Origin: Herbiconiux daphne
Lineage (GTDB): Bacteria; Actinomycetota; Actinomycetes; Actinomycetales; Microbacteriaceae
Assembly: GCF_024979295.1 (NCBI RefSeq)
Contig: NZ_JANLCJ010000004.1
Coordinates: 124,001-188,000 of the forward strand
Direction of reading: 5' to 3'
DNA length: 64,000 bases
Both the position numbers and the translations under genes were made by a program. Position 1 is the stretch's first letter; each line of letters begins with the position of its first letter. The notes beneath the pieces were generated by a model that saw only the letters and a program-made list of their open reading frames with translations, was not told the origin of the DNA and ran no database searches. Of the stretch, positions 50,594 to 58,965 are shown in pieces.

Positions 50594-52324
50594 ATGAGCG
50601 CACCAGAACGTCAGATCAGCACCTCCGTCCTCGTCATCGGCACCGGCGGGTCCGGGCTCCGTGCCGCCATCGAACTCGCCGAAGCGGGCGTCGCGGTGAC
50701 CGCCGTCGGAAAGCGTCCGAAGAGCGACGCCCACACCTCTCTCGCGGCCGGTGGCATCAACGCCGCGCTGGGCACGATGGATGCCGACGACAGCTGGCAG
50801 CAGCACGCCGCCGACACGATCAAAGAGAGCTACTTCCTCGCCAACCCCCACACCGTCGAGATCGTGACCTCCGGCGCGGCCCAGGGCATCGACGACCTGG
50901 AGCGCTACGGCATGCCGTTCGCCCGCGAAGACGACGGCCGCATCTCACAGCGCTTCTTCGGGGCGCACAAATACCGCCGCACGGCGTTCGCTGGCGACTA
51001 CACCGGCCTCGAGATCCAGCGCACGCTGATCAACCGCGCCGCCCAGCTCGACATCCCCATCCTCGACACCGTCTACATCACGCGGCTGCTCGTGAACGAC
51101 AACGTGGTGTTCGGCGCCTACGGCTTCGACCTCGACGACGGCACCCGCTACCTCATCCACGCCGACGCGGTCATCCTCGCCGCCGGCGGCCACAACCGCA
51201 TCTGGCGCCGCACCTCGAGCCGCCGCGACGAGAACACCGGCGACTCGTTCCGCCTGGCCGTCGAGGCGGGGGCGCGGCTGCGCGACCCCGAGCTGGTGCA
51301 GTTCCACCCGTCGGGCATCATCGAGCCCGAGAACGCGGCCGGCACCCTCATCAGCGAGGCGGCCCGCGGCGAGGGCGGCATCCTGCGCAACGGCCTCGGC
51401 GAGCGCTTCATGCAGAACTACGACCCCGAGCGGCTCGAGCTCTCCACCCGCGACCGGGTGGCGCTGGCCTGCTACACCGAGATCAAAGAGGGGCGCGGCA
51501 CCCCTAACGGCGGTGTGTGGCTGGATGTCTCGCACCTGCCCCGCGAGACGATCATGACCCGGCTGCCGCGCGTCTACCAGACCATGCTCGAGTTGCAGAT
51601 GCTCGACATCACCAAGCAGCCGATCGAGATCGCGCCCACCGCGCACTACTCGATGGGCGGCGTGTGGGTGCGCTCCGACGACCACAGCACCGAGGTCGAC
51701 GGCCTCTACGCCATCGGCGAGGCGTCGAGCGGTCTGCACGGCGCCAACCGGCTGGGTGGCAACTCGCTGATCGAGTTGCTCGTCTTCGGCCGCATCGTCG
51801 GGCAGGCGGCAGCGGCCTACTCGGCCGCGCTGCCCGCTCAGGTGCGGTCGGCAGCGGCGGTGGCCGAGGCCCGCGCCGAGATCGACGCCCTGCTGGCGGC
51901 ATCCGGTGACGAGAACGTGCGCGCCCTCCAGCGCGCCATCCGCGACACGATGACCGAGTTCGCGGGCGTCGTGCGCGACGAAGACGGGCTGACCCGGGGT
52001 CTCGCCGAGCTCGACGCCATCGAGGCCCGCATGGCCGACATCGGCGTGCATCCGGATGTCGCCGGCTACCACGACCTCGCTCACGCCTTCGACCTCAAGT
52101 CTGCGGCGCTCGCGGCGCGGGCCACGCTCGAGGCGGCGTTGGAGCGCCGGGAGACCCGGGGGGCGCACAACCGCAGCGACTACCCCGAGATCGACCCCGA
52201 GCTGCAGGTCAACCTGGTGTGGTCGCCCACCACCGGTGTGGTGCGCGAGGCGATCCCGCCGATTCCGGCCGAGATCGCAGCGCTGATCGAGGAGGTCTCG
52301 GTGGCGGGAAAGCTCGTCGAATAG
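50594..52324 (+). CDS. Solitary FAD-dependent flavoprotein of the SdhA/FrdA/NadB family
   Basis: 576 residues. FAD motif V-I-G-T-G-G-S-G-L-R-A-A (13-24), S-L-A-A-G-G-I-N-A-A-L, active-site F-H-P-S-G, catalytic Arg context L-S-T-R-D-R-V-A-L-A, and the FAD-ribose block G-E-A-S-S-G-L-H-G-A-N-R-L-G-G-N-S-L. The C-terminal helical domain is that of SdhA. No iron-sulfur or membrane subunit gene is near, and nadA/nadC are absent, so it is neither a clear succinate dehydrogenase complex nor part of NAD synthesis here. It probably oxidises a dicarboxylate-like compound under LysR control. Confidence 0.82.
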   Translation: MSAPERQISTSVLVIGTGGSGLRAAIELAEAGVAVTAVGKRPKSDAHTSLAAGGINAALGTMDADDSWQQHAADTIKESYFLANPHTVEIVTSGAAQGIDDLERYGMPFAREDDGRISQRFFGAHKYRRTAFAGDYTGLEIQRTLINRAAQLDIPILDTVYITRLLVNDNVVFGAYGFDLDDGTRYLIHADAVILAAGGHNRIWRRTSSRRDENTGDSFRLAVEAGARLRDPELVQFHPSGIIEPENAAGTLISEAARGEGGILRNGLGERFMQNYDPERLELSTRDRVALACYTEIKEGRGTPNGGVWLDVSHLPRETIMTRLPRVYQTMLELQMLDITKQPIEIAPTAHYSMGGVWVRSDDHSTEVDGLYAIGEASSGLHGANRLGGNSLIELLVFGRIVGQAAAAYSAALPAQVRSAAAVAEARAEIDALLAASGDENVRALQRAIRDTMTEFAGVVRDEDGLTRGLAELDAIEARMADIGVHPDVAGYHDLAHAFDLKSAALAARATLEAALERRETRGAHNRSDYPEIDPELQVNLVWSPTTGVVREAIPPIPAEIAALIEEVSVAGKLVE

Positions 52325-52343
52325 GGGCATGGGCGGGGTCGGC

Positions 52344-52349
52344 TATCAT
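52344..52349 (+). promoter_or_regulatory. Putative -10 of a leaderless transcript (lipid kinase gene)
   Basis: TATCAT is six bases before GTG 52356; nothing like a ribosome binding site lies between. Confidence 0.5.
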
Positions 52350-52355
52350 TCTCGC

Positions 52356-53354
52356 GTGAGCGAAGAGCCTGGCGCGGTCTCGCCCCGCGGTCGAGCAGCC
52401 GTGGTGTTCAACCCGGCGAAGGTCGATGTCGCCGCGCTGCGATCGGTGGTGGGTCTCGAAGAGGCGCGGTCGGGCTGGGGCCCGTCGGAGTGGTTCGAGA
52501 CGAGCGCCGACGACGACGGGCTGTCGGCCGCGGTCGAGGCCGCGGCATCCGGGCCCGACCTCATCCTGGTGGCGGGAGGCGACGGCACCCTCCGGGCCGC
52601 CGCAGAGGCCCTGGCCGGCACGGGCATCCCGCTCGGACTGCTGCCGACCGGCACCGGCAACCTCTTCGCCCGCGAGCTGCGGCTTCCGTTGAACGGGCTC
52701 GCCGAGTCGGTCGCCACGGCCTTCCGTGGCGCCGACCGCCCGATCGACGTGGGCCTCGCCGTGCTGCAGCGGCCCGACGGAACCGAGTCGCGCCACGCGT
52801 TCCTCGTGATGGCGGGCATCGGGGTCGACGCCCACATGGCGGCCCACACCAACGAGCGGCTGAAGAAGCGCATCGGCTGGGTGGCCTACTCCGACCCGAT
52901 CGCTCGCAGCGTGCTCGGCAACCGGCAGTTCGACATGGTCTACCGCCTCGATGACCGGCCCGAGGTGGCGACCCGGGCGCACACGGTCATCGTGGGCAAC
53001 TCGGGCAGCCTGCCGGCCGGACTGTTGCTGCTGCCGGCCGCGGTGGTCGACGACGGGCTGCTCGACGCGGTGGTCTTCCGGCCAGGGCGCGGCCCGGGTT
53101 GGACCAACATCGGCTACCGCCTCACCTTCAACCGCGTGCTGCACCGCACCCGGTTCGGCCGGCTGGTCGCCCGCGTGACGCCGAAGCCCCGCGCCATCCA
53201 GTGGGCGCAGGCGAAGCACTTCGAGCTGCGGTTGAGCGAGCCGCAAGAGCTGCAGCTCGACGGCGATCCGCAGGGGCTGGTGAGCGCCGCGAGCCTGTCG
53301 GTGCGGCACCACGGGCTGACGATCCGGGTGCCGGAGCGCAGCCTGGCGGCTTGA
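52356..53354 (+). CDS. Diacylglycerol/lipid kinase family protein
   Basis: 332 residues. Catalytic domain markers: V-V-F-N-P-A-K-V at the start, V-A-G-G-D-G-T-L-R near 70, and L-P-T-G-T-G-N-L-F-A-R with the conserved basic end. The C-terminal half is beta-rich with Q-L-D-G-D-P-Q-G. It phosphorylates a lipid or sphingoid-type substrate with ATP at the membrane face. GTG 52356 is chosen for the leaderless promoter; ATG 52329 lies in frame upstream with AGGGG too close to it. Confidence 0.9.
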   Translation: MSEEPGAVSPRGRAAVVFNPAKVDVAALRSVVGLEEARSGWGPSEWFETSADDDGLSAAVEAAASGPDLILVAGGDGTLRAAAEALAGTGIPLGLLPTGTGNLFARELRLPLNGLAESVATAFRGADRPIDVGLAVLQRPDGTESRHAFLVMAGIGVDAHMAAHTNERLKKRIGWVAYSDPIARSVLGNRQFDMVYRLDDRPEVATRAHTVIVGNSGSLPAGLLLLPAAVVDDGLLDAVVFRPGRGPGWTNIGYRLTFNRVLHRTRFGRLVARVTPKPRAIQWAQAKHFELRLSEPQELQLDGDPQGLVSAASLSVRHHGLTIRVPERSLAA

Positions 53355-53363
53355 GCGTGTGGC

Positions 53364-53438
53364 GCGCCTCGGAGCGGCGTGCGCTCGAGCGCCTCAGAGC
53401 AGCTTGCGCTCTCGCGCCTCAGAGCAGCTTGCGCTCGA
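53364..53438 (+). repeat. Three tandem 25-bp repeats at the end of the response-regulator gene
   Basis: Units at 53364-53388, 53389-53413 and 53414-53438 share GCGCCTC-R-GAGC-R-GC-K-TGCGCTC. The last unit contains the stop codon and the final E-R-K-L-L codons of the response regulator, and the other two lie beyond its stop. Confidence 0.8.
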
Positions 53439-54072
53439 GCGCCCAGGCGGTGAGCTCGTGCCGGTTCGACAGCTGCAGCTTGCGCAGCACCGACGACACA
53501 TGGGTCTCGACCGTCTTCACCGAGATGAACAACTCGCCCGCCACCTCGCGGTAGGAGTAGCCGCGGGCGATCAGCCGCATCACCTCCTGCTCGCGCTGCG
53601 AGAGCCGGTCGAGCTCGTCGTGCGTGGCCGCCGTCTCGCCGGCCGCCGCGCCGAAGGCGTCGAGCACGAACCCCGCGAGCCGGGGCGAGAACACGGCGTC
53701 GCCCTCGGCCACGCGCCGGGCCGCCTCCGACACCTCGGCGCCCGACGAGCTCTTGGTGATGTAGCCGCGGGCACCGGCGCGGATGACCCGAACCACGTCG
53801 TCGGCGGCATCCGACACGCTCAGGGCGAGAAAGCGCGTCTCGGGCGACGCGCCCGCCGAGCGCTGGATGACCTCGGCGCCCCCACCGCCGTGGCCACCCG
53901 GAAGGTGCACGTCGAGCAGCACGACCCGCGGCCGCGTGGCCTCGACGAGCACGATGGCCTCGTCGACCGTCGCGGCCTCGCCCACCACCTCGAGCGCGGC
54001 GTCGAGCTCGGCTCGCAGTCCCGAGCGGAAGATCGAGTGGTCGTCGACGATGGCGATGCGCAGTTGGGTCAT
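53419..54072 (-). CDS. NarL/LuxR-type response regulator
   Basis: 217 residues. Receiver domain with D-D-H near residue 10, phospho-acceptor Asp54 in L-L-D-V-H-L-P-G and Lys in Y-I-T-K-S. The C-terminal LuxR helix-turn-helix is L-S-Q-R-E-Q-E-V-M-R-L-I-A-R-G and S-V-K-T-V-E-T-H-V-S-S-V-L-R-K-L. ATG 54072 overlaps the sensor kinase stop (ATGA). Targets likely include the divergent PspC-domain gene. Confidence 0.94.
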   Translation of the reverse strand: MTQLRIAIVDDHSIFRSGLRAELDAALEVVGEAATVDEAIVLVEATRPRVVLLDVHLPGGHGGGGAEVIQRSAGASPETRFLALSVSDAADDVVRVIRAGARGYITKSSSGAEVSEAARRVAEGDAVFSPRLAGFVLDAFGAAAGETAATHDELDRLSQREQEVMRLIARGYSYREVAGELFISVKTVETHVSSVLRKLQLSNRHELTAWALERKLL

Positions 54073-55328
54073 GGGTGATCCGTTCCTCGTTCGGCGGCGG
54101 TCACGACGGCTACCGGCAGGCTGAGCCGCACCTCGGTGCCCGAGCCGCCGCGACCCGGGCCGATGACGGCGCTGCCGCCCGCGCGCGCCAGTCGCCCGAT
54201 GATCGATTCGCGAACGCCCAGTCGATCGGCCGGGATGGCGTCGAGGCTCATGCCGGGCCCGCGGTCGGTGACGATCAGATCGATGCGCTCCGGCCCCACC
54301 TCCACGAAGATCGAGACGTCGCCACCCGCGTGCCGGGCCGCGTTCAGCATCGCCTCGCGCCCGGCGGCCAGCAGGCTCTCGGGAGCGGGAACCGAGGCAC
54401 CCACCGTGACGAGCTCGAAGCGCACCGGGTGATCGTGCTCGATCACGTCGGCGAGCCGGCGCAGTTCGCTCGCGAGATCGCGATCGTCGGCCGGGGCCGT
54501 GTCGAACAGCCAGTCGCGCAACTCGCGCTCCTGGGCGCGGGCGAGCCGGGCCGCCTCACTACGCGGGCCGGCCTTCTGCTGAATGAGCGCCAGGGTCTGC
54601 AGCACCGAGTCGTGCAGGTGGGCGGCGATCTCGGCGCGCTCGTTCGCGCGCTCACGGGCCGCTCGCTCCTCGCCCAGGTCGCGCGTGAGGCGCACCACCC
54701 AGGGCAGTGCCACGAGCCCCACACCGAGCAGCACCGACACCGCGGCCACCACCACGGTCCAGACGTTCGGCGTCTCGCCCGTGACGAAGAACAGCAGGAT
54801 GCCGGTGGCCACGAGCACCAGAGCCCCGAGCGAGCGCACCACGAGAGTGGGGGCCGAGGCCGCGGTGCCGGCACGCAGGTCGGCGAACTGGCGCCAGGCG
54901 AGGGCCACGCCCGCGAGCACGACGATGGCGGGGATGACGACCGCGAGCGGCACCTCCACCCCGAGACTGTTCACCACGAGGGCTCCACCGGCGCCGATGA
55001 GGGCGAGGCCGAGCAAGATCTCGGTGACGGGCGCGCGGCGCAGATGCTCGGTGCGTGAGGAGTCGACAGCAGAACCGGATGCCGCGGCGGCGCCCGCGGC
55101 GGGCGTCGTGAGGCTCGCGCGCATGCGGGGGTCCACCGGCGCATCCGTCACCGGCGTCGTCGCCCAGAGCCAGGCGTAGAGCAGCACCCCGGCGCCGCCG
55201 CAGAGCGCGAGCAGCACCGCGATCGTGCGCACCACCGCGACCGGGGCGCCGAGATGGCCGGCCACGCCCGCGCACACGCCGCCCACCACGCGCAGGCGAG
55301 GGCGCACGATCGTGGCGGTGGTCTCCAT
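54069..55328 (-). CDS. PspC-domain sensor histidine kinase
   Basis: 419 residues. An N-terminal PspC domain (R-V-V-G-G-V-C-A-G-V-A-G-H-L-G, about 10-60) with one helix is followed by four more hydrophobic segments (100-205). The HisKA_3 dimer region has H-L-H-D-S-V-L-Q-T-L (His239), and the ATPase ends with D-R-G-P-G-M-S and G-R-G-G-S-G-T-E-V. It is the partner of the adjacent response regulator and probably senses envelope stress. ATG 55328 is used; a TTG at 55340 is possible. Confidence 0.92.
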   Translation of the reverse strand: METTATIVRPRLRVVGGVCAGVAGHLGAPVAVVRTIAVLLALCGGAGVLLYAWLWATTPVTDAPVDPRMRASLTTPAAGAAAASGSAVDSSRTEHLRRAPVTEILLGLALIGAGGALVVNSLGVEVPLAVVIPAIVVLAGVALAWRQFADLRAGTAASAPTLVVRSLGALVLVATGILLFFVTGETPNVWTVVVAAVSVLLGVGLVALPWVVRLTRDLGEERAARERANERAEIAAHLHDSVLQTLALIQQKAGPRSEAARLARAQERELRDWLFDTAPADDRDLASELRRLADVIEHDHPVRFELVTVGASVPAPESLLAAGREAMLNAARHAGGDVSIFVEVGPERIDLIVTDRGPGMSLDAIPADRLGVRESIIGRLARAGGSAVIGPGRGGSGTEVRLSLPVAVVTAAERGTDHP

Positions 55329-55442
55329 TCCAGCATCCAAGCAGGTCGCGCACCCCGACCGCAGTCTGCGGGGCCGATCTCAGGGTCGAATCAGGGTCAT
55401 CCCCGATATCGGCGCACCGGTGGTGCTCGCCAGAATCGAACC

Positions 55443-56978
55443 ATGTCCACAACGCCTCCCGCTCCCCCCGCCCCACGCCCGGTCGGTGCCTCGTTCTTCG
55501 GCTGGATCCGCAGCCTCGGCGTCACACGCCCCGACGGCGCCTGGATCGCCGGCGTCTGCGCCGGCGTCGCCGCCCGCACCGGCCTCGACCCCCTGCTCGT
55601 GCGCGGCATCGCGATCGTCGTCGCCGTGCTCGGCGGCCCCGTCTTTCTCGCCTACGCCGTGGGCTGGGCACTGCTGCCCGACGCCCGCGGCCACATCCAC
55701 GCCGAGAGCGCGGTGAACGGGCGCTTCACCTACCCCATGATCTTCATCGGCATCGCCGCCGTGCTCACCTTCCTGCCGTTCACGCGGGGCATCTGGTTCG
55801 ACGCGGTGCCGCAGCTGTGGGGCATGCCCGACTGGCTCGAGGGCACCCTGCGCACCCTCTGGGTGCTCGCCCTCATCGCCGGGGCGATCTGGCTCACGGT
55901 CGTGATCGCCCGGCGGGCCGCCCAGCACCCGGGCACGCCACCGGCCGCCGCGACCGCCGAGCCCTCATCGTTCCAAGCCGCCACGGCTCCGGATGCCGCC
56001 ACCGGCGCGCACCCGGCGACCGACCCCCTGGCGCCCACCGCCGACCCCCTGGCACCCACCCCCGGTGCCGACGACACGTGGCTCGGCCCCGACGCCGGCC
56101 TCGGGGTCCGCCCGGACGCCGGCCCCGAGGCATCCGCACCACCCACCGCACCGTATGCTGCACCGCCCGCCGCACCGTTTGCTGCACCGCCCTGGACCCA
56201 GACCGACTGGCACCGCGAGCGCCACGAGCAGGCCCGGGAGCAAGCGCGGGCCCGCGCGGAGGCCTGGAAGGCCGCCCACCCTCAGCCCCGTGGTGCGGGG
56301 GCGGCGTTCTCGTCGGTCGTGCTCGGCATCGCCCTGATGGCGGCCGCCGTGGTGGGCATCGGCTACGGCGCGGTCGTGCCCGACGGCAAGCTCGTGCTCG
56401 TGATCTCGATCGCCGCCCTCGGCGTGATCGCGGCCGGGATCGTGATCGCCGGCATCCGGGGCCGCACGAGTGGCGGGCTGGGGCCGTTCGCGTTCCTGCT
56501 CGCGCTCGTGGTGCTCTTCACCGGGGTGCTGCCCGCGGGAACCGAGGTGCAGCCGTTCGGCACCCAGACCGTTCAGGTGAGTCAGGCGGTGGCCGACGGG
56601 CCCGACAGCTACCTGCTGATCGCCGGCAAGACCGTCGTCGACGCCGACGACCTCACCGCGCGATCGCCGGGCGGCACGGTCGACGTCTGGCTGGGCGCCG
56701 GCCAGACCGAGGTGCGCGTGCCGTCGGGCCTGCCGTTCCGGGTCGAGTCGCACGTGTTCGCCGGCACGGTCACCTCGACGCTGGGCACCGAGCGCAGCGG
56801 GGTCTTCGTCGACGACGACCGCCTCTTCACGGCCTCCGGGCCGGTGGCGGGATCATCGGCCGACTCGGCCGTCGACGACCTCACCCCGGCGCAGCTCGAC
56901 CGGCTGCCGGTGATCCGCATCTGGCTGCTGGCCGGAACCGTCAGCATCGTGCCCGAGAACGACGAGAACGAGAGGTGA
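55443..56978 (+). CDS. PspC-domain membrane protein, divergent from the two-component system
   Basis: 511 residues. The N-terminal PspC domain (W-I-A-G-V-C-A-G-V-A-A-R-T-G-L-D, about 32-90) is followed by hydrophobic segments near 100, 140, 290-350 and 365. A Pro/Ala-rich, low-complexity linker spans about 175-265. The C-terminal 130 residues are a beta-rich LiaF/DUF-type outer domain (T-V-D-V-W-L-G-A-G-Q-T-E-V-R-V, F-R-V-E-S-H-V-F). The layout resembles regulators of envelope-stress kinases. CAGAAT lies six bases before ATG 55443. Confidence 0.85.
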   Translation: MSTTPPAPPAPRPVGASFFGWIRSLGVTRPDGAWIAGVCAGVAARTGLDPLLVRGIAIVVAVLGGPVFLAYAVGWALLPDARGHIHAESAVNGRFTYPMIFIGIAAVLTFLPFTRGIWFDAVPQLWGMPDWLEGTLRTLWVLALIAGAIWLTVVIARRAAQHPGTPPAAATAEPSSFQAATAPDAATGAHPATDPLAPTADPLAPTPGADDTWLGPDAGLGVRPDAGPEASAPPTAPYAAPPAAPFAAPPWTQTDWHRERHEQAREQARARAEAWKAAHPQPRGAGAAFSSVVLGIALMAAAVVGIGYGAVVPDGKLVLVISIAALGVIAAGIVIAGIRGRTSGGLGPFAFLLALVVLFTGVLPAGTEVQPFGTQTVQVSQAVADGPDSYLLIAGKTVVDADDLTARSPGGTVDVWLGAGQTEVRVPSGLPFRVESHVFAGTVTSTLGTERSGVFVDDDRLFTASGPVAGSSADSAVDDLTPAQLDRLPVIRIWLLAGTVSIVPENDENER

Positions 56979-56985
56979 CGACACC

Positions 56986-57285
56986 ATGACCGACGACACC
57001 ACCCCAGAGACCACGCCCACCGCCGTGCCCGCGGGCCCCGCACCCACCGCCACCCCCGCACCCACAGCCGCCGTGCCCGGGCCCCCCGCCCCGGCCAGGC
57101 CGCACCCGGCCCAGTTCGGCACCATCATCTGGGGCATCCTGCTGCTCGCCCTCTGCGGCTTCGTGGCCCTCAGCCAGTTCGGCCCCGGGCTCGACGCCGA
57201 TCGTTACCTGTGGGCCTTCGTCGGCGTCATCGCCGCCGGGGTCGCCCTCGTCGCGGTGGGCATCGTGGCCGCCTTCCGGCGCTGA
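56986..57285 (+). CDS. Small two-helix membrane protein
   Basis: 99 residues. The first 40 residues are Pro/Thr/Ala rich and disordered, then two helices (about 43-63 and 72-95) separated by a short D-A-D-R-Y loop and ending in R-R. It starts seven bases after the PspC gene and is almost certainly in its operon. Function unknown; it may be a small partner in the envelope-stress system. Confidence 0.68.
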   Translation: MTDDTTPETTPTAVPAGPAPTATPAPTAAVPGPPAPARPHPAQFGTIIWGILLLALCGFVALSQFGPGLDADRYLWAFVGVIAAGVALVAVGIVAAFRR

Positions 57286-57432
57286 CCCGGGCGCATGAAG
57301 GCGCAGCCACGACGCTTGGCGAAGCGGACAGCCGCGCCGGGCACAATGTGTCGCGCCCGACAAGACCGGGTGCGGTGCTGTTCCGTACGGTGTAATCCAT
57401 CGTCACGAACCGTCGGATCTCGAAGGAGCACA

Positions 57433-58959
57433 GTGTTGGACACAATCGAGAGATTCCCGGATGAACCGTGCCAGACGCTGTTCGTCGGGGGGCGGGTCAT
57501 CGATCCCGAGACCGGGCTCGACGGCATCCGGAACGTCGGTGTGCGAGACGGGGCGATCACCTACATCGGCCGCGAGCGACCGCCCGCTGACGACGTGGTC
57601 GATGTGACGGGCCTCGTGGTCTCGCCCGGGTTCATCGATCTGCACAGCCACGCCCAGTCGCCCACCGGTCTGCTGCTCCAGGCTCAGGACGGCGTGACCA
57701 CCTCGCTCGACCTCGAGGCCGGCAGCCTGCCGATCGACCTGGTCTACGCCCGCGCGGAGTCAGAGGGACGACCGATCAACTTCGGCTTCTCGAGTTCGTG
57801 GGCCCTGGCGCGCATGGCCGTGCTCGACGGCGTCGAGCTGCCCGACGAGAGTTACGCCGACCCGCTGCCGAGCTCGGTGCACATCTTCGAAGACAACCAG
57901 ACCAGGCCCCGCTGGAACTCGCTGGCGAGCGACTACGAGGTGGCCGCGATCCTCGACCGGGTCGAGCAGGGCGTGCACGAGGGCGGCATCGGCATCGGCG
58001 TGCTGCTCGGCTACTCGCCGGAGTCGGGGCGCGACGAGTACTACCGCACGGCGGTGCTCGCCGAGCGACTCGGGGTGCCCGCGTTCACGCACTCGCGGCA
58101 GATGTCGAACGTCGAGCCGGGGTCGTCGCTCGACGGCACCCTGGAGATCATCGCCGCCGCCGCCGGCACCGGTGCTGCGATGCACATCTGCCACATCAAC
58201 AGCACGTCGCTGCAGCGCATCGACGACGTCTCCGCGGCCGTGGAATCCGCCCAGCGGCGAGGCAACCGCATCACCACCGAGGGCTACCCCTACGCGCGCT
58301 CGTCGACCGGCGTCGGCGCCGCCTTCTTCGAGCCCGACAAGCTCCATCGCATGGGCATCACCACCGAGTCGATCCAGTACCTCCCCACCGGCGAGCGCAT
58401 CGCCGACGTCGATCGGCTCGTGCAACTGCGCGCCACCGATCCCGGCGGGCTCTGCATCATCGACTACCTCGACGCCGACGATCCGGCCCAGCTCGCGATG
58501 CTGCTGCGGGGGCTGACCCTCGAGGGCGGGGCGATCGCGTCGGACGCGATGCCGCTGATCCACGGAGCGCACCACCTCCACGACGAGTGGCCGGTGCCCG
58601 CAGGCGCGTCGACGCATCCGAGAAGCGCAGGATGCTTCGCCCGCACGTTCGGGTGGCTCGTGCGCGACCTCGGTGTCTTCTCGCTCAACGAAGCCATCCG
58701 CCGGGTCACCCTCATTCCCGCGACGATCATCGAAGAGGCCGCGCCGGCCATGCGCAAGAAGGGGCGGGTGCAGGTCGGAGCCGACGCCGATCTCACCATC
58801 TTCGACCCCGACACCATCTCCGATCTGGCGACCTTCGAGACGGTGAGCGCCTCGACGGGCTTCCGCCACGTGCTCGTCGGGGGTGTCTACGTCGTGCGGA
58901 ACGGCGCGGTCGTTCCCGAGAGCCGCCCCGGCCGCGCCATCCGCAGTCACGTGCGCTGA
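57433..58959 (+). CDS. N-acyl-D-amino-acid deacylase family amidohydrolase
   Basis: 508 residues from GTG 57433 (AAGGAG five bases upstream). The small beta-domain F-V-G-G-R-V-I-D-P-E-T-G-L-D is followed by the metal motif P-G-F-I-D-L-H-S-H-A-Q, later His in F-T-H-S-R and H-I-C-H-I-N-S, and the Asp in I-A-S-D-A-M-P. The C-terminal K-K-G-R-V-Q-V-G-A-D-A-D-L-T-I-F-D block closes the beta-domain. The family removes acyl groups from N-acyl-D-amino acids. It heads an operon of D-to-L amino acid conversion genes, which agrees. The 147-base gap before it has a CCGTACGG palindrome (57383-57390) near a possible -10. Confidence 0.82.
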   Translation: MLDTIERFPDEPCQTLFVGGRVIDPETGLDGIRNVGVRDGAITYIGRERPPADDVVDVTGLVVSPGFIDLHSHAQSPTGLLLQAQDGVTTSLDLEAGSLPIDLVYARAESEGRPINFGFSSSWALARMAVLDGVELPDESYADPLPSSVHIFEDNQTRPRWNSLASDYEVAAILDRVEQGVHEGGIGIGVLLGYSPESGRDEYYRTAVLAERLGVPAFTHSRQMSNVEPGSSLDGTLEIIAAAAGTGAAMHICHINSTSLQRIDDVSAAVESAQRRGNRITTEGYPYARSSTGVGAAFFEPDKLHRMGITTESIQYLPTGERIADVDRLVQLRATDPGGLCIIDYLDADDPAQLAMLLRGLTLEGGAIASDAMPLIHGAHHLHDEWPVPAGASTHPRSAGCFARTFGWLVRDLGVFSLNEAIRRVTLIPATIIEEAAPAMRKKGRVQVGADADLTIFDPDTISDLATFETVSASTGFRHVLVGGVYVVRNGAVVPESRPGRAIRSHVR

Positions 58960-58965
58960 CGCCCG

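Noticed and set aside
50594..52324. Flavoprotein as succinate dehydrogenase subunit A
   Set aside because: No SdhB, SdhC or SdhD gene is adjacent and the gene is a single unit under LysR control, so only the superfamily is stated.
53364..53438. Three short repeats as a CRISPR array
   Set aside because: The units are in direct contact without spacers, no cas genes are near, and one unit is coding.
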